Below are positions 32,203 to 40,260 of a DNA stretch of 42,529 bases, one piece after another; position 1 is the first letter of the stretch; every line of letters begins with the position of its first letter. The stretch covers positions 1-42,529 of the IMG/VR virus record IMGVR_UViG_3300008050_000100. One strand, given 5' to 3'. Both the position numbers and the translations under genes were made by a program. The notes beneath the pieces were generated by a model that ran no database searches, was not told the DNA's origin, and saw only the letters and a list, made by a program, of their open reading frames with translations. This stretch comes from a virus.

Positions 32203-33717
32203 ATGAGACTGTACACCGCGACACAAGAGCCCCTGTTCTTTACCACTCCGTCGCTGGCCGACCAGTTCGAGAAGGTCGGAGGGATCTCAAAGGTCCCCGA
32301 TGACGCTGAGAAGTGGCCTGCGCACGTGCGTAGTGAGATCTTGCGCACTCACCCCTACTTGGCCCGTTACGACGTCTCCATTGTCATCGACAAGAAGGAC
32401 GAAGAGTCGGGCTACGTCATGGGCTACGCGATGGTCCGAAACATGACCGGAAGGGTGATTCCGGCGCAGGAAGTAGGGGGCCAACGGAACTACGTCCGAA
32501 TCCCCATCATCGTGAAGGACCGCCAGCTCGAGAAGTTCAAGACGTTCGAGCTCGGGGGGACCATCTACCCGCTGACCAAGGCTCGCATCGAGTCGGCCAT
32601 GATTGACCCGCGAATCTTCGACAGCCCCGCGGACGCCCCGCGTCGCTCGAAGTCGCTCGTCAACGACATCATGCCGCCGTACCAACAGCGACAGGGATTC
32701 GGCCGGACCTACGACGCGGCGTCTGCCGGTCTGGGGACATTGGGCAAGGGTGCGTCTGCCAGTACGGGGGACGAGCTGATGCGTGAGGCTCTGGACCACC
32801 TGGCCATGGTCAAGGAGGCGTACGGCGTACCAGAGGGGGCGCAATGCTCCGCATCAGCTTCCTGGGAGGCTCGCTGGCTTCGGAAGTTCGAGAGCACCCC
32901 GCTCTACAAGGAGGCTGAAGCACTTCTCGTCGAGGACAAAGAAGATGCGCTGAACCGAGCTCGGCGGCGGGCGAAGTCGGCGGCCGAGGAGGTAGCCGAG
33001 GCGCATCTTCAGGTAGAGGGCGCGGAGCTGGAGGCGCGACTCGCACGACTCAAGCACGCCAGCCAAAAGGTTGCGGAAGCGCTAACGCTGGAGAAGCTGT
33101 CCAGTTGTCGCGAAGAAGGGTCGTGGGCCGACGAATTCGTCGGTACGCCTCTTCACGAAGCCGCACTGCTGTACAACGCGAAGTCTGCCGACATGCGACA
33201 CCGGCGGGAGACTCGGTGGGCCGCGAACCGTACGCAGTCCGTCAGAGAGGTCACCATGGCAGGCCTTGACGCGAAGCTGGCGGCCTGGACGTACCAGAAG
33301 ACGAGCGGCAAGCACTACCCCGGGTACAACGCCAAGGTGACGGTCGAGACGGGGACTCACGAGAAGTCCGCGATGATCCCCCTCAACTTCACCTCTGGTG
33401 ACCGCATCCCTGGGATGACGATGGCCAGTAAGGTGAAGAAATGGAACGTGGCCCCCGGCGTGGTGCCGTCGACCTACACCTTCTTGCGTATCCGAGGCAC
33501 CAACTACGTCATGGGCGTGTCGGCGGCCCTGTCGAAGAAGCTGTTGGCGGAGAAAGATCCCGCCAAGCTGCGCAAGATCCTCGCTGGCCCCATGCTCAAA
33601 GAGTACCGGTCGATGCAGGCAGGCAGGCCTTCTCCTGGGCTCGTCCTTCTCCTGACGGGAAGCGACAAGACTGGGTATTCCCAGATTGACCATGCGGCGT
33701 CGGCCGGAGGCGCCTGA
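32203..33717 (+). CDS. Large unknown virion-block protein
   Basis: The product is 504 residues from an ATG with GGGAGAA upstream, after a 42-base gap. Residues 1-150 form an alpha/beta domain with 'YVMGYAMVRNMTG' strands; the middle (about 240-330) is a long Ala/Glu/Arg coiled coil; residues 360-504 are beta-rich with Gly/Thr. It has a Gly-rich end. No family is known to me. Coiled-coil-containing large proteins of this type occur as internal or tail-measure proteins, but it is too short for a typical tape measure. The gap before it includes a possible TATACT element at 32178-32183 without a convincing -35. Confidence 0.55.
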   Translation: MRLYTATQEPLFFTTPSLADQFEKVGGISKVPDDAEKWPAHVRSEILRTHPYLARYDVSIVIDKKDEESGYVMGYAMVRNMTGRVIPAQEVGGQRNYVRIPIIVKDRQLEKFKTFELGGTIYPLTKARIESAMIDPRIFDSPADAPRRSKSLVNDIMPPYQQRQGFGRTYDAASAGLGTLGKGASASTGDELMREALDHLAMVKEAYGVPEGAQCSASASWEARWLRKFESTPLYKEAEALLVEDKEDALNRARRRAKSAAEEVAEAHLQVEGAELEARLARLKHASQKVAEALTLEKLSSCREEGSWADEFVGTPLHEAALLYNAKSADMRHRRETRWAANRTQSVREVTMAGLDAKLAAWTYQKTSGKHYPGYNAKVTVETGTHEKSAMIPLNFTSGDRIPGMTMASKVKKWNVAPGVVPSTYTFLRIRGTNYVMGVSAALSKKLLAEKDPAKLRKILAGPMLKEYRSMQAGRPSPGLVLLLTGSDKTGYSQIDHAASAGGA

Positions 33718-34595
33718 TGTCGGACCCTGTCTCTCTTCAGGTTCTTCTCTCGGGTCTCCGTTCTGCGGGGCTAGGGGCAGTAGGGGGAGCAGTCGGTGGC
33801 GGGGGCCTCGCTGCGTTCCGCGCGCGTGGAACTCCTGAGAGAAACCAAAAGGCGCTCAGAGGTGCCCGGCGCGGAGCTGTGGCTGGCGCGACACTGGGAG
33901 CCGTAGGCGGGGTGGCGGGGGAGGCTGCGTCACAAGTCGGGAAGGGCCTGGGGGGCCACGCCCAGTATCTTCGCGAAGTGGCGAAGGACATCCGACTGGA
34001 CAAGGGGTTCACTACTCTCGAGTTGCTGGAGCGCGCCAATCGACTCAGCGACGCAGGGAAGCGCTTGCAGGCGCTAGAGCCAGGACTAGGGTCGATTGCT
34101 TCAGGGGTAGGTACGGGAGCGTGGGCGGCTCGCCGGTCCCAGACGAAGAAGGCCAATCTCGCTTCTCTGTCGGGGGCCATCAAAGGTACCGCGGCTGCTC
34201 TGCGAAAGACCGGCCTTACGGGTGGCATGACTGCGCTGAAGTCCAAGGCGTCGACTGCCTCGCAAGGGCTGGGTGCCCTAAAGACGAACGTGCTCAAGGC
34301 AGGGAAGACGGGAACTCCCTGGTCTCCGAAGATGGCGGGGATACGCCCCGGTGCTGTTGTAGGGGCCGTCGGAGGTGCCCGCGGCGCGGGTAACGAGGGA
34401 TTGGCGTCTCTCACTGCGGGTGCCGCAGTTGGTGGTGCAGTTGGTGATATGGTTCTTCCAGCGGTGTATCGCGCACTACTCGGTGACCCTTCTCTTGCTG
34501 CGGTAGCACTGCCCGCAGCTCTGCTCGCTTCCGGAGTGGCCGGTGAGGTATCGGGTACGGTAGTGAGCAAGTTCTTCAAGAAGAAAGGGACGTGA
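33717..34595 (+). CDS. Gly/Ala-rich protein, possible ejection/pore protein
   Basis: The 292-residue product shares a one-base TGATG junction with the previous gene. It is packed with glycine-zipper runs (GAVGGAVGGGG, GAVVGAVGGARGAG) and Ala/Leu/Val helices, with Lys at the end. The same build appears at 19900-20787 and in the N-terminal part of 34598-36502. It could insert in a membrane during DNA ejection or line the tail. No enzyme motif. Function inferred from composition. Confidence 0.55.
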   Translation: MSDPVSLQVLLSGLRSAGLGAVGGAVGGGGLAAFRARGTPERNQKALRGARRGAVAGATLGAVGGVAGEAASQVGKGLGGHAQYLREVAKDIRLDKGFTTLELLERANRLSDAGKRLQALEPGLGSIASGVGTGAWAARRSQTKKANLASLSGAIKGTAAALRKTGLTGGMTALKSKASTASQGLGALKTNVLKAGKTGTPWSPKMAGIRPGAVVGAVGGARGAGNEGLASLTAGAAVGGAVGDMVLPAVYRALLGDPSLAAVALPAALLASGVAGEVSGTVVSKFFKKKGT

Positions 34596-34597
34596 TC

Positions 34598-36502
34598 ATG
34601 GCGGAAAGTAAGCTGGCCGGCTTGTTCGGGCGTAAGAAGGCCAAGAAAGGTCCGGCCCCCCTCAGTGCCTCCCATCGGGGGCTGGCCAAGAAGTACAACG
34701 TTCCCGAGTTCATTGTCCGGAACCATGTAGGTACGGGTATGGAGGAGCACAATACGGCGTGGGAGGCTGCCCACATTCACCGTGAAACCGACGGGTATCA
34801 AGGCCGTTCGTGGGACAAGGAACGGTGGGGGTACGCCCACCCTTCGGCAACGAAGAAAGCATCCGCGTCGAAGCAGCAGCCGGGGCCGCTTGAGGCTGGG
34901 CTTGGCACGGCGGGCGCGCTTGCGGGCCTCGGTGGCAGTTTAGCTGGGGTCCACGTTGGCGGAGCTGCAGGCAAGGCGTTGGATAGGAGGTTGAAGCGAA
35001 AGAAGACTGCTTCGTCGGTCTCCATGATGGAACGACTCGCAGGACGCATCGACAAGACTGCGTTCTCTCGGTTCGAGCAGATCTGGCAGGACCGTGACTT
35101 CTCGCCCCACCTCTACGACAACCATGTTGTTCGAGGGGTCTTGGAGTACGCCCTTGAGGGTGCAGACGTCATTCCGCCCCTCCGCAAAGAGGGCTCGGCT
35201 CCTGGCGGGTTCAACGTCATCCAAGTCGTCCCCGACGGGTACGGCTACATCATCAAGGTCTCGGCCGCTCCGAAGGGAGTAGAGAAGAAGGAGACGAAAG
35301 TCTCCAAGGACGAGGCCAAGAAGGCGGTGCCCGAGAAGGCTCTACAGGTCGCGGACGAGACGGGTGCAGCTACGATGACGGATGTCCCGGCGGAGCCGGA
35401 CCCCTTGATTGAACATCCGCAGCCCATCGAGGGCTTCGGACTCTACAAGGTGTTCACTGCGGACGGGAAGCAGATCACCGGATGGGTAGTCCCCGGCCTG
35501 TTCGACCCCATGACCGGGTCGACGACGGCGATGCACCTTTTCGCCAACGGGGGACAGTACGCGCTACAGCCGCAGCCCTTCGAGGGCGTGTTGGTGGGCG
35601 TGAGTTTCAACCTCCCGGAAGGGCAGGTGGTTCGCGGTTTGGGCGTGTTTCACATCGCTACACCACAGGCGGTGATGGTGACGGTTCCCTACACGGTGTT
35701 GGGGGAGGTGTCTGTAGAGGGCCAGACGCACTACGCTGCGCAGGACCAGATGGGCAACGACGTGCAGATCGTCTTCAGTGAGGGCATCAAGCGCCCTGTG
35801 GCTGCGGGTGCGGGGCAGATCGTCATCCCCTCGGACGCCAAGTTCCTCCCGCTCGACAACCCCATCATGCCTCACTCGGGTACGACTGACCCGATGGCGC
35901 AGGCCAAGCAAGCTGCGGCCCCCACCAGGTTGCGTATTCGCGCATGGGACGACGGGACGTGCGAGCTGTCTGGTCCCGTGGTGGAAAAGGTGGGCTCTGG
36001 TACCCATTCGTGGGTGGATGCTGCCTTTTGGATGGCGTGCACCGGTGTCCCGCAGTCTGCGACGATGGAGCTTTTGAAGGCGGCGTGCGTCAAGAAGGCT
36101 GCCCTGGACATCTACGGTCTTCAGCCCCTCACGACAGAGGAAGCCGAGCAAGAGAAGGTCGCATCGGTGAACCGCCACCTTTACGCGACGGAGTCGGTTC
36201 CTGACTCTGTCTGCCTTCTTCGGGAGGCAGTAGCGGTGACCGCTACGAAGGAGGCTGCGACGCTTGTCGGCGCACAGACGGTCGATGCCATGCTGGCGTT
36301 GAACTTCCTGACCCCTGACAACGTCGACTCCTTCATCGAGGGTCTTCCCGATCTCGAGAAGGCCGCTACCAAGTTGGCAGAGCTGTCGTTGGCTACGGAT
36401 CTCGGGCTTCAGTCCGTTCCTCCGTATGCGGTAAATCGCGCTATGGACTGCCTCGAGGACGTCATCATGGGGCTGAAGGCGCTGAAGAAGTACGAGGTGT
36501 AG
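34598..36502 (+). CDS. Large unknown virion-block protein
   Basis: The product is 634 residues. Of two starts (GTG 34592, ATG 34598) the ATG has GGGA seven bases upstream and is preferred. The N-terminus is basic, then a Gly-rich membrane-like helix near 95-130 (AGALAGLGGSLAGVHVGG), a beta-rich core (300-420, 'GLYKVFTADGKQITGWVV') and a helical C-terminus with Leu/Ala repeats. KTASS and KTAFSRF recur as in the 17716 protein. A structural or internal virion protein is likely; no precise role can be given. Confidence 0.55.
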   Translation: MAESKLAGLFGRKKAKKGPAPLSASHRGLAKKYNVPEFIVRNHVGTGMEEHNTAWEAAHIHRETDGYQGRSWDKERWGYAHPSATKKASASKQQPGPLEAGLGTAGALAGLGGSLAGVHVGGAAGKALDRRLKRKKTASSVSMMERLAGRIDKTAFSRFEQIWQDRDFSPHLYDNHVVRGVLEYALEGADVIPPLRKEGSAPGGFNVIQVVPDGYGYIIKVSAAPKGVEKKETKVSKDEAKKAVPEKALQVADETGAATMTDVPAEPDPLIEHPQPIEGFGLYKVFTADGKQITGWVVPGLFDPMTGSTTAMHLFANGGQYALQPQPFEGVLVGVSFNLPEGQVVRGLGVFHIATPQAVMVTVPYTVLGEVSVEGQTHYAAQDQMGNDVQIVFSEGIKRPVAAGAGQIVIPSDAKFLPLDNPIMPHSGTTDPMAQAKQAAAPTRLRIRAWDDGTCELSGPVVEKVGSGTHSWVDAAFWMACTGVPQSATMELLKAACVKKAALDIYGLQPLTTEEAEQEKVASVNRHLYATESVPDSVCLLREAVAVTATKEAATLVGAQTVDAMLALNFLTPDNVDSFIEGLPDLEKAATKLAELSLATDLGLQSVPPYAVNRAMDCLEDVIMGLKALKKYEV

Positions 36503-36503
36503 A

Positions 36504-37427
36504 GTGGGGGCGGTAGTCGCCAAGGAGACGGCAAGGGTTTTGAGAAGGGCTACAGCTCCATCTCAGCCGCTTGGCGTGACGGCGCACCCCGCTTGGTACT
36601 TCATCAAGTTCCTTCTGTTGGTGGTAGACGACCCAGCGCTGTCGACGATCAATTCCATGTTGCGGGCGTATGGTCTCGCGAATGTAAGTGAGGAGGGCTT
36701 CCGCGAAGCGGCAGCGGAGCTCGGGCTCCCTCCGGAGGACTTCTTCCTGGGGAGCAACACGCACAGGCCCACTGTTCGCTATCTGAAAGCCCAGAAGATC
36801 TTCAGCCTGGTGCACCCCGACAAGGCGACGGAGGAGATGCGGTCGACCATCATGGAGGATCCGGCGCTCCGGACGAAGGTCGACACAATGCTCTTGGGCC
36901 GTGTGGGGTCTCGAGAGGCTTCCTACCGTCTGCAGAAGGCGAATGTCCGGCTGTCGGCGACGGCCGTTGAGGAGTACCGTCACTATTTCTGGAACACCGA
37001 TCGGATGTCGGTCACAGATTGGTACGTGTACTTGGATGAGGACATCTCGGGGCGAACGGGCTCCGCGCCAGTTCAGAACATGTTCGGGTCAGCTCTCTTG
37101 GCGGGGCCAAAGGTGGCGCTGTACCGCTCGGGGCTGACCTCCTCCGTTAACAGTCAGGAGATCTTGTCAGAGATCCAGGCAGAGCTCTACCACACCTTCT
37201 TGGAGATCAAACCACTGCCTGCCTCGGTGCACAAGGTGGGGATGCTGAAGGACCTGACGGGGAGCATCGCTAAGATTGACGAGAGATTACAGGCGGGTGA
37301 TACTGCCCTACAAGAGATCCTCAACAAGTTCGACAAGTTCCGAGTCGTCCCTCACGAGGAAACCGTACCGTCCCTTGCGGAGTTGGCGCCTACAGGCACA
37401 GCGAGTAAGCAGCGGGGCAAGGAGTAG
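36504..37427 (+). CDS. Unknown virion-block protein, HTH-like features
   Basis: The product is 307 residues from a GTG at 36504 with GAGGT upstream. It is mainly helical, with short segments such as SREASYRLQKANVRLS and a later 'YRHYFWNT' aromatic helix, which I associate with HTH or small-terminase-like phage proteins. An N-terminal Arg/Thr tail could bind DNA. The C-terminus is a coiled coil rich in Leu and Lys. The small terminase subunit is not otherwise identified in the window, so this is a weak candidate for it. Not proven. Confidence 0.45.
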   Translation: MGAVVAKETARVLRRATAPSQPLGVTAHPAWYFIKFLLLVVDDPALSTINSMLRAYGLANVSEEGFREAAAELGLPPEDFFLGSNTHRPTVRYLKAQKIFSLVHPDKATEEMRSTIMEDPALRTKVDTMLLGRVGSREASYRLQKANVRLSATAVEEYRHYFWNTDRMSVTDWYVYLDEDISGRTGSAPVQNMFGSALLAGPKVALYRSGLTSSVNSQEILSEIQAELYHTFLEIKPLPASVHKVGMLKDLTGSIAKIDERLQAGDTALQEILNKFDKFRVVPHEETVPSLAELAPTGTASKQRGKE

Positions 37428-37429
37428 GC

Positions 37430-37816
37430 ATGGACACGGCTGAAGTGACGCGGCGACAGATGGGCACCCCCCTTACCCTTTCGGTGGACACCGAGTATTT
37501 GAAGCGGGGGGAGCGATACAAGAACTTCGACGCGTACCTGACCCCCCGGGGCAAGTACGACCAAGTGGTGCAGTTCACCGACGTGCGCGGTTCCGCGCCC
37601 CTCATGTCTGCGTTACTGACGGAGTGTGTAGAGTCGCACTTCGGTACGACCGATGGGTTCGCGCTGGACAGCGCTACCCGAGACATCTACGGTCTGCTCA
37701 TGCAGGGGATCCGCCAGCGCCCCGGCTTCTCAGTAGAGAGGCATCTTCACGGGTTCCTTCAGCTGGTTGACGACGCCCTTGCCCAGCTTCGGGAGAACGA
37801 ATGCTCCAGGTCCTGA
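37430..37816 (+). CDS. Small unknown virion-block protein
   Basis: The product is 128 residues from an ATG with AAGGAG four to six bases upstream. It mixes helices and short strands, with 'GYD'-like turns and one CysVal pair; a C-terminal helix ends in Cys/Ser/Arg. It overlaps the following gene's start by 16 bases. The spacing and size fit a head-tail connector or tail terminator, which are often about this length, but the sequence gives no signature. Confidence 0.5.
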   Translation: MDTAEVTRRQMGTPLTLSVDTEYLKRGERYKNFDAYLTPRGKYDQVVQFTDVRGSAPLMSALLTECVESHFGTTDGFALDSATRDIYGLLMQGIRQRPGFSVERHLHGFLQLVDDALAQLRENECSRS

Positions 37817-38595
37817 TCGCCCGCAACGAGGTCGAGTTACTTCGTGAGACAAGGAAGCTCGGCCTGTCCCTCGAGGACTTGCGTGGGCCCTACACGAACG
37901 CTTCGGGGCACCCGTATGTGTTCTTCGATGACGGCGCTCCGAGCACCGTTCCCGACCCTACTCCGGGGCGTGCGGGGGTTTCCGGCGGCGCTGGCTCCGG
38001 CACGGTGGAGCTCGGCTCGAGGCATACCTCGGTAACGGGGGAGGTCCTGGGGGCTGTGGCAGCATCTTTCACCGGCACTACGGCCAGCCAAGTGGTCATC
38101 CCGGGGACCGTCGTTATCGACGACAGCGGCAGTACGGGGCCGACGATCATCGACGATGGCAATGGCGTGCTACTGGAGCAGATCACGAAGGGCCGACGCG
38201 GCACCATCAACTACTACACTGGCGCAGTGGTGATCAATTACCACGCCGGCGAGAACCCGACGGGTAATGTCGAGGTGGACTACGACCATTCGTCTTTCCC
38301 CGACATGACCGACATGCCCGAGGTGGTTGACATTCAATCCTTGGTCATCGAGCGCACCGCAGGGGTCGATGCCACCACCGACTTCACAATCTTCGAGGAT
38401 GAGGCAAAGACGGTGCCCCGTGCGCAGGGGACGCTGACCTTCGGTGCGGACGCCATCGCCACCATCGGCTTCTTCCAGCTTGTGTCTCGGACCATGGAGG
38501 TCGCGGACCTGACCAAGCGCGGGAAGCGGTGGATTGAGTTCACCAGCGCGGACACGTACACCGTGTCAGCGTCTTGGGCGCGATACACGAGCTAA
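37801..38595 (+). CDS. Beta-rich virion protein candidate
   Basis: The product is 264 residues. After a short helical N-terminus it becomes Ser/Thr/Gly/Val-rich with repeated beta strands, including 'GTVVIDDSGSTGPTIIDDG' and 'GTINYYTGAVVINYHAG'; the second is a pattern common in phage structural proteins. It ends the + strand virion unit, right before the terminator it shares with the RNase HII gene. A capsid-decoration or tail role is possible; no specific family named. Confidence 0.55.
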   Translation: MLQVLIARNEVELLRETRKLGLSLEDLRGPYTNASGHPYVFFDDGAPSTVPDPTPGRAGVSGGAGSGTVELGSRHTSVTGEVLGAVAASFTGTTASQVVIPGTVVIDDSGSTGPTIIDDGNGVLLEQITKGRRGTINYYTGAVVINYHAGENPTGNVEVDYDHSSFPDMTDMPEVVDIQSLVIERTAGVDATTDFTIFEDEAKTVPRAQGTLTFGADAIATIGFFQLVSRTMEVADLTKRGKRWIEFTSADTYTVSASWARYTS

Positions 38596-38627
38596 ACGAA
38601 AAGGCCTAGAGCTTGGCCTTCGCGTTT
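38594..38627. terminator. Bidirectional terminator hairpin
   Basis: AAACG..AAGGCC pairs with GGCCTT..CGTTT with two central mismatches around TAGAGCTT. It holds both convergent stop codons (TAA 38593-38595 and TAG at 38606-38608 on the - strand), and short T runs follow on each strand, so it can stop both transcripts. Confidence 0.75.
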
Positions 38628-39334
38628 CTGATTGTAGTCGCAGTGGCCTTCGCGCGGTGATGCGGGCTCGGGCCGTGGGCGAGCAGCGCCTCGATATGGG
38701 TCTTCGTGCCGTAACCGGCGTTGGTGCGGAAGCCGTACTCTGGGTAGGTCTCTCCGAGCTCGGTCATTATGCGGTCGCGAGTCACCTTGGCGATGATGGA
38801 CGCAGCGGCTACCACGAACACGCTCTGGTCGGCCTTGGGGACGGCAACTTGTCTGGTTACCCCGGGAATCAAGTTGACGCCGTCGACGACAAGGAGCTTG
38901 TGCTCTTCCTCTAGGGCGTCTGAGACGTTTCGGGCAGCAGCAGTAAGGGCACGGTAGTACGCATCTGCATGGCCGAGTGCGTCGATCTCGGCGACACTGG
39001 CAATCCCCCAGCCCACCTCACCGCACTGGTCAATCAAGAAGGCCATCAGGGAGTCGAACACGAGGGGCAGCTTCTTTTTGCTGATCTTCTTGGAGTCCCG
39101 GACATCGGCCAGCGGCCACCACTCCTTCGAGAACTGTAGAAGGAAGGGGGTCGGGGGTCGCAGAGCTACTGCCGCGACTACGATCGGCCCGGCGATGGGA
39201 CCTACGCCTACTTCGTCTACCCCGATGATGACTTGTCTTTGAACGGGTCCTGATTCTTCTTCCTCGAGAGGTGTCGCAGGTGGATGGTGGCGACGAGAAT
39301 GTTCTTGTGCACGCTGCTTTTTCGGTACTCGCAC
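38606..39334 (-). CDS. rnhB: Ribonuclease HII
   Basis: The 242-residue protein carries the RNase HII signature: IIGVDEVGVGPIAGP (Asp/Glu pair), DSKKIS, VVDG and a VAAASIIAKVTRD block, so it should remove RNA primers or misinserted ribonucleotides. The start is uncertain. No ATG/GTG/TTG lies close to the core; a GTG at 39334 with AAAGGA upstream is chosen, and a TTG at 39394 is possible. Either start makes the N-terminus overlap the 109-aa gene by 118 bases or more in another frame, with a basic, Pro-rich N-terminal tail. A -1 frameshift from that gene would also reach the core but there is no slippery site. Confidence 0.85.
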   Translation of the reverse strand: MRVPKKQRAQEHSRRHHPPATPLEEEESGPVQRQVIIGVDEVGVGPIAGPIVVAAVALRPPTPFLLQFSKEWWPLADVRDSKKISKKKLPLVFDSLMAFLIDQCGEVGWGIASVAEIDALGHADAYYRALTAAARNVSDALEEEHKLLVVDGVNLIPGVTRQVAVPKADQSVFVVAAASIIAKVTRDRIMTELGETYPEYGFRTNAGYGTKTHIEALLAHGPSPHHRAKATATTIRNAKAKL

Positions 39335-39546
39335 TCGTTTTCCTTTGCCCACGTTTTGAGGAGCTGTCGAGTGTTCTTCTTGTAGGGCCCCCAATCATTC
39401 CCGGGCGCCAGGTCTACCCTAAGAAGGACCGTCATCGGGTCCACGGTGGTGACGACTTCCCAGCGCCATACGCACTGGATAGCCTCGTGGAGCGAGTGAA
39501 CGAAACCGTTCACCCACTCCACGGACCGAGGGCCCTCTGAGGTCAC
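39217..39546 (-). CDS. Small unknown protein upstream of RNase HII
   Basis: The product is 109 residues from a GTG that overlaps the previous gene's TGA (GTGA). It is alpha/beta with Trp residues in the N-terminal third ('VEWVNGF', 'VWRWEV'), and a Lys/Ser-rich C-terminus. A shorter start exists at an internal ATG (39435). It overlaps the RNase HII gene by 118 bases on the same strand in a different frame, both with plausible coding. Function unknown. Confidence 0.5.
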   Translation of the reverse strand: MTSEGPRSVEWVNGFVHSLHEAIQCVWRWEVVTTVDPMTVLLRVDLAPGNDWGPYKKNTRQLLKTWAKENECEYRKSSVHKNILVATIHLRHLSRKKNQDPFKDKSSSG

Positions 39547-40211
39547 GCTACCCCGGGCTGGGGCGGGGCCCAGACCCTTTCGGGGACGCCTTCGCCCGGA
39601 CCTTCGCCCGGCACTAGGACGTAGCGCCGAAGGGCGCGTGCCCCCTTCGAACGCCCCTTCCGCTCGACGAGCCGGGCGTCCACATCCGCCCCCGGTTCCA
39701 TCCAAAAAGTCAGGTATCGCTGTAGGGCATGCATCGCGTCGCACGGATCCTCGTCGGCCGGCACGGGCCACGCTCCCGCCTCCTCGCCTTCGGCACGGAC
39801 GAACTCCGTGCCGTCCGCACCGCCCACCGCCACGTGCATGAAGATGCAGGGGGCCTGCGCCCCCCGCCCTGTCCGGTAGGCGAGGTAGTACCCCACTACC
39901 GGCGCGGTGAGCACCGTTTCCGCGTGCTCCCTCGGCAGCGGAGGGAGCCCGCTCATCACGTGTCCGATAAACTCCTTCGAGTTCACCTCTGACCCCAGGG
40001 GGAAGTGGTGGAGGAGTTCCTCCACCAAAATGGCCCCTTGCTCCGCGGGGTACATGTGCCACACTGCGGCCACCCCCTCCCGGACGCGGCCCTTTTCGAC
40101 CCACAGCAGCCGAAGCCGCGGGACGAGGGCGGGGGGATAAACAGTGTCCCCCTCCTCTTTTTCGGGCACGTACCACGCTTCGACGCCCACTACCACATAC
40201 GAACGATCCAC
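39543..40211 (-). CDS. Unknown protein before the terminase
   Basis: The product is 222 residues from a GTG with AAGGAGG eight bases upstream. It has mixed alpha/beta composition, with Pro/Gly loops, two Cys, a Met/His-rich centre (CIFMHVAVGG) and a basic region near 190. The GC content of its codons is high even for this genome. No family recognised. It is the first gene of a divergent - strand unit whose promoter lies in the gap before the terminase. Confidence 0.55.
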   Translation of the reverse strand: MDRSYVVVGVEAWYVPEKEEGDTVYPPALVPRLRLLWVEKGRVREGVAAVWHMYPAEQGAILVEELLHHFPLGSEVNSKEFIGHVMSGLPPLPREHAETVLTAPVVGYYLAYRTGRGAQAPCIFMHVAVGGADGTEFVRAEGEEAGAWPVPADEDPCDAMHALQRYLTFWMEPGADVDARLVERKGRSKGARALRRYVLVPGEGPGEGVPERVWAPPQPGVA

Positions 40212-40243
40212 CAGACACCTCCTTGATAGTCCTGGTTAATCGA

Positions 40244-40260
40244 CTTATGGCAGGATTATG
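40244..40260. promoter_or_regulatory. CTTATG motif, copy d, before the terminase
   Basis: CTTATGGCAGGATTATG lies in the 46-base divergent gap and overlaps the terminase start codon. It holds a direct repeat, TTATGG, at an 11-base step. On the - strand it lies 33 bases before the 222-aa GTG. A TTGATA lies 17 bases upstream of TATGGC on the + strand. Confidence 0.35.

Noticed and set aside
33737-34840. Long - strand open frame (367 codons) opposite Gly-rich genes
   Set aside because: Antisense to Gly/Ala-rich coding DNA, which gives Pro/Arg/Ala-rich shadows; no ribosome site or homologous motif.
39217-39394. Programmed -1 frameshift joining the 109-aa gene to RNase HII
   Set aside because: No X-XXY-YYZ slippery heptamer or evident downstream structure in the overlap; a GTG with AAAGGA is a simpler start.
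39547-40218. N-terminal extension of the 109-aa gene upstream of 39546
   Set aside because: That part is Arg/Gly/Pro-rich and antisense-frame to the 222-aa gene on the same strand; the GTG overlapping the TGA is a normal start.
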